The notes under the pieces are model-generated. The model worked only from the letters and a program-made list of their open reading frames with translations, was not told where the DNA came from and did not search any database. From Ardenticatenales bacterium (GTDB lineage Bacteria; Chloroflexota; Anaerolineae; Ardenticatenales; Ardenticatenaceae): DNA of 10,523 nucleotides. Below are positions 1-6,400 of this stretch, piece after piece. Position 1 is the stretch's first letter, and every line of letters begins with the position of its first letter. The stretch covers positions 1-10,523 of the forward strand of contig JACCSL010000363.1 in NCBI GenBank assembly GCA_013812995.1, given 5' to 3'. Both the position numbers and the translations under genes were made by a program.

Positions 1-102
1 TATACCGTCTTCGAGATGCTTTGGGCACGCGATAACAGCGGCGCGCCCGCCGTGCCACTCGCCGCGATAGTCAATGTGATGCGCTGGGGCATCAACCCTT
101 GA
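1..102 (+). CDS. C-terminal fragment of an unidentified protein
   Basis: An open frame enters from the left edge in frame 1 and ends at a TGA at 100-102, giving 33 residues that finish with MRWGINP. Third codon positions are mostly G or C, as in the neighbouring genes, and the other two forward frames read less like protein, so this is probably the true end of a gene that starts outside the window. The fragment is too short to assign a family. It converges on the TPR protein gene and their 3' ends overlap by 11 bases (92-102). I see no terminator hairpin between them. Confidence 0.5.
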   Translation, partial: YTVFEMLWARDNSGAPAVPLAAIVNVMRWGINP

Positions 103-1264
103 ACAAACCGGCAATCCAACGGACCACCTGTTTTTTGACCTGCTCCAATCCGTCACTCACGGCCTGCGCGGCTGGTGGTAGAGGCGGGGAGGGTGGGCTC
201 AGATACTGCTTCTCTAAATCCGCCAGCTCCGTGTCGTAAGGGGCGGGGTTGGAGACTTGCCCCAGGAGGTCCCGCGCCGCCCTATGCTCCTCGGCGATAG
301 GCTGCCCCAGCTTGCCAAGCGCCTTGATGTGCTCGACGCGATAGTAGAGTTCGTCCATCACCTGGCCGGTTCCACCCACATGCTCGATCTGGTGCTGGCG
401 GACAAGACTTGCCTTTTCCCATTCCTCGCCGTTGACATGAAAGCTCGCCAGGATGTTGTAATAGAAAAAGATAGGCCGCTCGCCCACAGATTTCGCGGTG
501 GCTATAGCTTCTTCATAGTAGCGCTTCGCGTCTGCCTCATTGTTGTCCCGCCGCGCCAGAAAGGCCAGCCACGCCTGGCACTCGCAGAGAATATCCATCC
601 GGTTCACCTGGCGCGCGCCCTCCGCGCCCGCCTGAGCCCACTCCTCCACGGATTTCCACTCCCGGCGATTGCTCGCCACCCGGCAGAGCAAAACATAGAC
701 ACGCACCGCCTCCGCCATATCCTCGCCGCAGAGGGCGAGGTAGCGCAGCCCCAACTCCAGCGCGTTATCCCATTCCTCCATCGTCATCGCGAAGAGGATG
801 CGCTTGGAGTGAAGCTCATACTGTGTTTCTTTATCGTCCTCGGGCACCTCGACAATCAGGTAATCCAGCAGGGCTTTGAGATCGGATGCGTACTGCCTGG
901 CATCCAGGGCCCGATAAATCTGCACAAGGTAGATCGGAATCATGAAGCGGCGCGGGTAGCGGCGATACACGGGCTTGCGTAGCTCGACGGTGGCACGCAC
1001 GGCCAGATCTAGCGCCCCTAGATAGTTGGCCTTCTCGTACATCAGCGTGCGCAGGTGCCGCTCGTCGATGGCGAGCATGACCCACCCCTCCCCCAGCTGC
1101 TCGGCCAGGGCGTGCGCCTGCTCGTAGATGGCAATCGCGCGATCCGGCTCTTTTTCCGAGAAGCCCTGCCCCTCGTAGTACAGGTCGATCAGCCGGATGC
1201 GCTGGGTGTCTTTGGCCTGATAGGCTTTTTGCCTGACCTCGTGGAACCATTCCCAATCACTCAC
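92..1264 (-). CDS. TPR-type helical-repeat protein, downstream partner of the HSP90-like gene
   Basis: This encodes 390 residues from a GTG start at 1264. The open frame extends upstream to 1381, but that part overlaps the end of the chaperone gene and reads as low-complexity proline/serine. Protein-like sequence begins at VSDWEWFHEV, and a G-rich stretch (complement of 1269-1273) lies four bases before the GTG. The body is a series of paired amphipathic helices with TPR-like spacing, for example around DRAIAIYEQAHALAEQLG and AKRYYEEAIATAKSVGERP, so it is probably a protein-protein interaction scaffold. Near the end are a proline-rich linker (about residues 356-364) and a basic amphipathic helix ending RWIAGLFKG. 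There is no signal peptide or clear membrane span, so it is probably cytoplasmic. It starts 22 bases after the chaperone stop, which implies co-transcription. A co-chaperone or client-adaptor role is inferred from this pairing. The exact TPR subfamily is not recognised. Confidence 0.8.
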   Translation of the reverse strand: MSDWEWFHEVRQKAYQAKDTQRIRLIDLYYEGQGFSEKEPDRAIAIYEQAHALAEQLGEGWVMLAIDERHLRTLMYEKANYLGALDLAVRATVELRKPVYRRYPRRFMIPIYLVQIYRALDARQYASDLKALLDYLIVEVPEDDKETQYELHSKRILFAMTMEEWDNALELGLRYLALCGEDMAEAVRVYVLLCRVASNRREWKSVEEWAQAGAEGARQVNRMDILCECQAWLAFLARRDNNEADAKRYYEEAIATAKSVGERPIFFYYNILASFHVNGEEWEKASLVRQHQIEHVGGTGQVMDELYYRVEHIKALGKLGQPIAEEHRAARDLLGQVSNPAPYDTELADLEKQYLSPPSPPLPPAAQAVSDGLEQVKKQVVRWIAGLFKG

Positions 1265-1286
1265 AAAACCCCCAAATGAAAGGTGC

Positions 1287-3122
1287 TCATGGCAACAGCT
1301 CCTCGATGGCGGTGGTGGTGGTGCGGAAGGCTCCCGCCACATCGGCGGGCGTGAGGGTGCGTCCTGCGAAGAGGCGAGCAATCTGGTGAATCAGCGTCAG
1401 CGCCGCCTTATTCTTGGCATCGTCAAAGGTCATCTCGGAGAACTGGCGAATGAGGGGGCAGGAGGCATTGAGATAAAGCGTGCCCTTCAACTCTTCCGCG
1501 CTGACCTGCATCCGATTTTGCATGTAGTCGCTGACGAGCCCGGCCAGCGGGCCTGGCAACTCGTCGCGCTCCAGCGCGTCCCGCGTCTCGATGATGAAAT
1601 CCGCATTCTTGGGGTAGATCATCATCGCGGGAACCTCCATCGGCTTGAAGGCGACGATCTTGGCCCGCACGCCCAGCTCACGGTATGCATCGAGCAAGGT
1701 CTGGTAGGATTCCTCCGGCACCGGGCGCATCAGATTCTTGGCGTCGCCGTCCATCGGCACCAGCCCCACGCTCAGGTGGCGTTGTGCGTAGCGATGGAGG
1801 AAGGGCTCCACGCCGAACCAGGCGGCCTCCACGACGGGTACATCATGCCCTTCCGCCAACAGCTTGTCCTGAAGCGATCCCAGCTCGCGGGTGGTGTAGT
1901 AGATCGTCCCCCCTGTAAGTTGGAGATAATCCGGCAGGGTAAGCTTGCCGCGCGAGGTGCGAACGGGAAGCAGGTCCGCGACCTGCTCGAAGAAATCGTT
2001 GTTCTTGGCTGCCCAACTGGTGATGATGTCGCTGTGCCCCAGAACGATCTGCTTCCAGGTGTCGGGCTCATCCCGCGCGAGACGGCGCAGGAGGGCGATC
2101 AGTTGCTGCTCGATGGCATCGCGAACGAGGGCGTAGGTCTCGTCCTGGTGTAGCGCCTCGCGGGAGGCGGTGGGCTGGAGGGCGGGGCAGTCGATGACCC
2201 CACGCACGAAGCGCGCCCACGGGGGGAGTAGCTCCCGCTCGTCATCGCAGATGAACATCTTGCGGATGAACACCTTCACATCGCCATACTCGCGCACCGA
2301 GACCGTCGAATCCGGGGGAACAAAGAGAAAGCCCTTGATGGGCAACTCCACCGTGTCATGGCCCAGGTCCGTGACCTGCTCGTGGAGCGGTAGGATGCAG
2401 ATGGGATCCTCAATGTTGAAGGCGCGCTCGATGTAGTCCAATGTCGCGCGCTGTGGGTCCGATGCCTCCCAGGGCGGCGTCGTGAGGTTGACGGGCACCG
2501 GGTCGCCGTCCAGATAGATGGGGATGGGCAAGAAGTCCGCGAAGCGGCGGGCGCTCTCCTGGAGGAGTTGCGGCTGGAGGACAAAGGCGGCACTGGGCTT
2601 GATCTTCAGCTCGATGGTGCTTCCCACCTCGCGGCGCGTCGCCGGGGTCACCTCGTAATACTCGTCGCCTGTGGAGTGCCAGCGCAGCGCCTCGCTCCCC
2701 GGCTGGTGCGATTTCGTGATGACCGTCACCTCCTCCGCGATGAGGAAGGCGCTCAGGAAGCCGAAACCAAACTGACCAATGAGCTGATATGCTTCCTCCT
2801 GAGAGAGAATAGAGAGCATCTCCCGAAGCTCGCGCGTGTAGCTGCGCCCAATCGTCGAGAGATAATCACTGATATCCTCGGCGGAGAGGCCAGAGCCATT
2901 GTCGCTGATCCGTAGCACTCGCTCGGCCCGGTCAATCGCGAGGTCGATGCGCGGGCGATAGAACTGGTTTTCCTCCTCGACCGAGCGCCTCATGCAGCTA
3001 TCGTGCGCATTCTGGATCAACTCTCGGATGGCGACCTGCTTGTTGGAGTAAAGATGCTCGGCCAGGACTTTCAAAAGGCCCGGCATGTGTAACTTGAAAG
3101 GTTGTTTGCTCTGCTCTTCCAC
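1287..3122 (-). CDS. HSP90 family molecular chaperone (HtpG-like)
   Basis: This is an ATP-dependent chaperone of 611 residues, close to the roughly 620 of E. coli HtpG, with no signal peptide and no eukaryotic-style charged linker. The GHKL ATPase domain is intact: RELIQNAHDS (E34 and N38, the catalytic Glu and Mg-binding Asn), ISDNGSG with D74 in the adenine-contacting position, the lid glycines IGQFGFGF (115-122), and GSTIELKI. The middle domain carries ARFVRGVIDC and SREALHQD, where R321 matches the gamma-phosphate-sensing arginine of the family. The end, around LYLNASCPLIRQF and ARLFAGRTL, matches the HtpG dimerisation region. The N-box differs from the usual HtpG ELISNASDA, so this is a divergent member. 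The start is GTG at 3122, fixed by a GGAGG ribosome-binding site seven bases upstream. The C-terminus is IEELLP, not MEEVD. It is the first gene of an operon with the TPR protein. Confidence 0.93.
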   Translation of the reverse strand: MEEQSKQPFKLHMPGLLKVLAEHLYSNKQVAIRELIQNAHDSCMRRSVEEENQFYRPRIDLAIDRAERVLRISDNGSGLSAEDISDYLSTIGRSYTRELREMLSILSQEEAYQLIGQFGFGFLSAFLIAEEVTVITKSHQPGSEALRWHSTGDEYYEVTPATRREVGSTIELKIKPSAAFVLQPQLLQESARRFADFLPIPIYLDGDPVPVNLTTPPWEASDPQRATLDYIERAFNIEDPICILPLHEQVTDLGHDTVELPIKGFLFVPPDSTVSVREYGDVKVFIRKMFICDDERELLPPWARFVRGVIDCPALQPTASREALHQDETYALVRDAIEQQLIALLRRLARDEPDTWKQIVLGHSDIITSWAAKNNDFFEQVADLLPVRTSRGKLTLPDYLQLTGGTIYYTTRELGSLQDKLLAEGHDVPVVEAAWFGVEPFLHRYAQRHLSVGLVPMDGDAKNLMRPVPEESYQTLLDAYRELGVRAKIVAFKPMEVPAMMIYPKNADFIIETRDALERDELPGPLAGLVSDYMQNRMQVSAEELKGTLYLNASCPLIRQFSEMTFDDAKNKAALTLIHQIARLFAGRTLTPADVAGAFRTTTTAIEELLP

Positions 3123-3129
3123 CGCAATT

Positions 3130-3134
3130 CCTCC
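3130..3134 (-). promoter_or_regulatory. Shine-Dalgarno site for the HSP90-like gene
   Basis: On the minus strand this reads GGAGG, followed by seven bases and then the GTG at 3122. It is the strongest ribosome-binding site in the window and decides the non-ATG start. Confidence 0.8.
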
Positions 3135-3155
3135 GCTCGTGAAACGATTGGCCTC

Positions 3156-3185
3156 ATTCTACCTTGTTGACGCGACGCGCGGCAA
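3156..3185 (-). promoter_or_regulatory. Candidate sigma70-type promoter of the HSP90-TPR operon
   Basis: On the minus strand TTGCCG (3185-3180, four of six matches to the -35 consensus) is followed by 18 bases and TAGAAT (3161-3156, five of six matches to the -10 consensus). Transcription would start near 3149, giving a leader of about 27 bases that contains the GGAGG site. I see no CIRCE element and no sigma32-type consensus, so nothing here indicates classical heat-shock control. Confidence 0.5.
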
Positions 3186-3226
3186 GGAAAAACAAGGCAC
3201 CCCAACAATGTCACGACGATGAAGAC

Positions 3227-3281
3227 TGTGTGGAAACCGTGTGGAATCCTTGTAGAAACATGGTGGAGACGATGTGGAAAT
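3227..3281. repeat. Five tandem 11-bp direct repeats in helical phase (possible regulator-binding array)
   Basis: The units start at 3227, 3238, 3249, 3260 and 3271, and the consensus on the plus strand is NNTGTGGAAAC. Within the units the G at position 4, T at 5, G at 7 and A at 8 are invariant. Unit 3 has A instead of G at position 6, and unit 4 has G at positions 3 and 9. A sixth, degenerate copy may precede the array at 3216-3226. A period of 11 places every unit on nearly the same DNA face and is not a multiple of three, so it is not a coding repeat. The array sits about 80-130 bp upstream of the predicted chaperone transcription start and about 190 bp before the kinase start codon, so it could act on either or both. 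Confidence 0.65.
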
Positions 3282-3295
3282 TCGATGTCCAAAAA

Positions 3296-3338
3296 GCTGA
3301 GAAGACGAAATTTTTAAGGATCGTCGTTTAGCCTCAGC
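3296..3338. repeat. Nested inverted repeat between the divergent promoters
   Basis: The outer arms are GCTGAG (3296-3301) and CTCAGC (3333-3338). The inner arms are GACGA (3304-3308) and TCGTC (3321-3325), enclosing a 12-base A+T-rich loop. The gap between outer and inner arms is two bases on the left and seven on the right. It could be an operator or a leader stem-loop if the kinase transcript starts upstream. With arms this short, chance is possible. Confidence 0.35.
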
Positions 3339-3426
3339 AATCAAGCCTCCCCCTGCGACGACTCGCCAAGGCACCCGAGCGGTTGCTATTCCAGAAGCGT
3401 GGTGAGAAAATAGCGAGAGCTTGCCC

Positions 3427-3456
3427 TTGGAATTATTCCCCCCTCGTCTGTATTGT
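3427..3456 (+). promoter_or_regulatory. Weak candidate promoter of the first trifunctional kinase
   Basis: TTGGAA (3427-3432) and TATTGT (3451-3456) are 18 bases apart, and each matches the sigma70 consensus at four of six positions. Use of this promoter would give a leader of only about seven bases and would leave out the weak GAGAG ribosome-binding sequence at 3458-3462. A start further upstream is equally possible, so this is tentative. Confidence 0.2.
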
Positions 3457-3469
3457 AGAGAGTTTAACT

Positions 3470-6400
3470 ATGCTCACCCTCCCAGGTTATCAGGTTGATG
3501 AAGAACTTCATGCCACAATCAATTCGGTGGTGTATCGGGGCCAGCGCCAGGCAGACCATCAGCCCGTCGTTCTCAAAGTGTTGAACAAAATTTATCCGAC
3601 CCCGCTGGAGCTTGCCCGTTTCCAGCGTGAGTACGAGGTGACCCGTACCCTATCCTTAGAGGGTGTGATCCAAGCCTTTGGCCTGGAGGCGCATCGCCAC
3701 AGCCTGGTTATGGTCCTGGAAGATTTCGGGGCTGATTCCCTGAAACGATTGATGGAGCATCGCTCTTTCTCGCTGGAGGAAATCCTGACCATTGCCATCC
3801 AGATCACCGAGGCGCTGGCCGAGGTTCACCAGCGGCGGGTGATGCACAAGGACATCAATCCCTCGAACATCGTTTTCAACCCGGTGACGGGCCAGGTCAA
3901 GCTGATCGATTTCGGTATCTCTACAGTTCTCTCACGGGAGAAACCTTCCCTGCGCGTCCCCAACCTGCTGGAAGGCACCCTGGCCTATCTCTCCCCCGAG
4001 CAAACCGGGCGCATGAACCGGGCCGTGGATTACCGAACCGATTTTTACTCGCTGGGCATCACGTTGTACGAGTTGCTCACGGGTCACCCCCCCTTTCAAT
4101 CCGGGGACCCGCTGGAGCTAATCCACGCGCACATTGCGAAACACCCTAAGCCGCCCACGGACCTGAGCCCCGCTGTCCCGCAGCCCCTCTCCGATATCAT
4201 CCTCAAATTGCTCTCTAAAACCGCAGAGGAGCGCTACCAGAGTGCGTATGGCCTGAAAGCAGATCTGGAGGAGGTAAGGTCTCAGCTACAAAGCTCCGGG
4301 CACATTGAGCCTTTCCCGCTGGGGCGCTATGACAGTTCCTCGCTCTTTCAGCTTCCCCAGACGCTCTATGGCCGCGAAAAGGAGCTTGATGAGCTGCTTG
4401 GGGTTTTCGAGCGTGTGGCGCAGGGAAAGAGCGAGATGATGCTCGTGTCGGGCTATGCGGGCGTCGGAAAGACGGTTCTCATCAATGAACTCCAGAAGCC
4501 CAACGTCGAGCACAAAGGCTATTTCATCTCGGGCAAGTTCGACCAGTTCCAGCAGAATATTCCTTACAGCGCTCTCATCCAGGCATTTCGGGAGTTAATT
4601 CGCCAGCTATTGACGGAGAGTGATGAGCGGATAGCCCGCTGGCGGGCGCAACTCCAGGAGGCGTTAGGGCCGAATGGCCAAGTTATCACCGAGGTTATTC
4701 CAGAGGTGGAGCTGATTATTGATCAGCAACCCCCGGTGGCCGAGCTAAGCGCGGCAGAGAGCCAGAATCGCTTCCAGCTAGTTTTCCAGAATTTTATGGG
4801 CGTCTTCGCGCAGCCCGCGCACCCCCTTGCCATCTTCCTGGATGATCTTCAGTGGGCAGACGGAGCCTCGCTGCGGCTACTCCAGCTTTTTATGTCGGAG
4901 GAGGCAGGGCTGCCCCTTTTCCTGCTCGGGGCGTATCGGCAGAAGGAGGTGGACGCTGCCCACCCTCTCACCTTGATGCTTTCCGCGTTGGAGAAGGCAG
5001 GCACGACTGTTCCCGAGCTTTCTCTCCAACCGCTCTCCCAGGCACAGGTGACACGCTTTGTGGCTGACACCCTCCATGCCTCTGCGGAGCGTGCGGCTCC
5101 CCTGGGCGAGATGGTCTACGACAAGACGCATGGAAATCCATTCTTCGTTGGCGAATTCCTGAAATCTCTCTACCAGGAGCGGCTGCTGCGCTTCGTCGCC
5201 GCAGGGCAGGGGGACAAGCGGGGCGGATGGCAATGGGATCTGAAAAAGATCAAGCCCCAGGCCATTACCGATAACGTCATCGATTTAATGCATGGCAAGC
5301 TCCGTAGGCTCCCGGAGGAGACGCGCGACGCCCTGAAGCTGGCCGCCTGCATCGGGAACGGGTTTGATCTGGCGACGCTGGCGATGGTACACGAGCGCCC
5401 GGCGGTCGAGACGGCGGCGGCGCTGTGGCCTGCCATCCAGGAGGGATTGGTGGTGCCGCTGGGCGAGGATTACAAGCTTTTGCAGGTAGCGACCGCCCCA
5501 GAAAACGCTCAGGAGCTGCTCCAGAGCCTGGAGCTTGCCTACCACTTTTTGCACGACCGGGTGCAGCAAGCGGCCTATGCGCTGATCTCGGAGGAGCAAC
5601 GGCAGATGGTTCACCTCCAGGTGGGCCGGCTGCTCCTCCGAAACAGCAGCAGCGAGGAGCGCGAGGAGCGGCTCTTCGAGATTCTGAACCACATCAACAA
5701 CGGGGCATTCCTGATGACGGAGAGCAGGGAGCGGCAGGAGGTGGCGCGGCTCAATCTCCAGGCGGGGCAAAAGGCAAAGGGGGCCACCGCCTATGGCCCC
5801 GCGCTCAAGTACCTGACCAGCGGGATGGAGCTTCTAGGCAGCGAGTGCTGGCAGACGCACTACGACCTGATGCTCAGCCTCCACCTCGCGGCGGCGGAGA
5901 GCGCCTACCTTGACGGTGATTTTGCCCGCATGGAGCAGCTCGCCGCGGCAGTGTCGAGCCATGCTCGTACCCTGTTGGACAAAATAAAGATTTACGAGAT
6001 AAAAATCGAGGCGGATATCGCCCAGTACAAGATGCTGGAGGCGGTCGAGCGGGCGCGCGAGGGGCTGGCGCTGCTGGGCGTTGCCCTCCCCGCGAAGCCA
6101 ACCACCTTGCATACCGTGACGGGCCTCGTCAGCAGCAAGATGGCGCTCGGACGAAAGAAAATCAAGGATCTCCAGGCGCTTCCCGCCATGACAGACCCCG
6201 ACAAGCGGGCCGCCATGCGCCTCTTGATGATTGCCACGGCCCCTGCCTACTATGTGGCCCCCAAACTCTTCCCGCCGATTGTGTTCAACATGGTCCAACT
6301 CTCCATCAAGCACGGCAACGCCCCCGCCTCCGCCTACGGTTACGGTGTCTACGGGGTGCTCCTCTGTGCGCTGGGCGACATCAATAGCGGGTACGAGTTC

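Larger units (their letters stand above)
3123..3469. other. Divergent intergenic control region
   Basis: This stretch of about 350 bases lies between the start of the chaperone gene (minus strand) and the start of the first trifunctional kinase (plus strand). I see no credible gene in it. Small open frames here lack family resemblance and overlap the promoter and repeats. It contains the chaperone promoter and ribosome-binding site, five tandem 11-bp repeats, a nested inverted repeat with an A+T-rich loop, and a possible weak promoter next to the kinase start. Confidence 0.7.

Noticed and set aside
257..982. Plus-strand open frame of 241 codons opposite the TPR gene
   Set aside because: It is antisense to the helical-repeat protein, whose product is coherent. 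The plus product has no recognisable motif.
1264..1381. Upstream extension of the TPR protein to 429 residues
   Set aside because: It would overlap the chaperone coding end by 95 bases and adds low-complexity Pro/Ser sequence. The GTG at 1264 gives normal operon spacing.
1386..2153. Plus-strand open frame of 255 codons opposite the HSP90-like gene
   Set aside because: The minus strand holds conserved HSP90 middle and C-terminal motifs.
3227..3281. CRISPR array
   Set aside because: The repeats are only 11 bp and contiguous with no unique spacers.
3071..3292. Minus-strand open frame of 73 codons across the divergent region
   Set aside because: It overlaps the chaperone start, promoter and 11-bp array. 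Its His-rich product comes from the repeat sequence and has no good ribosome-binding site.
3383..3469. 29-residue N-terminal extension of the first kinase from a TTG
   Set aside because: The paralogue begins at the residue matching ATG 3470, and the extension has no counterpart there.
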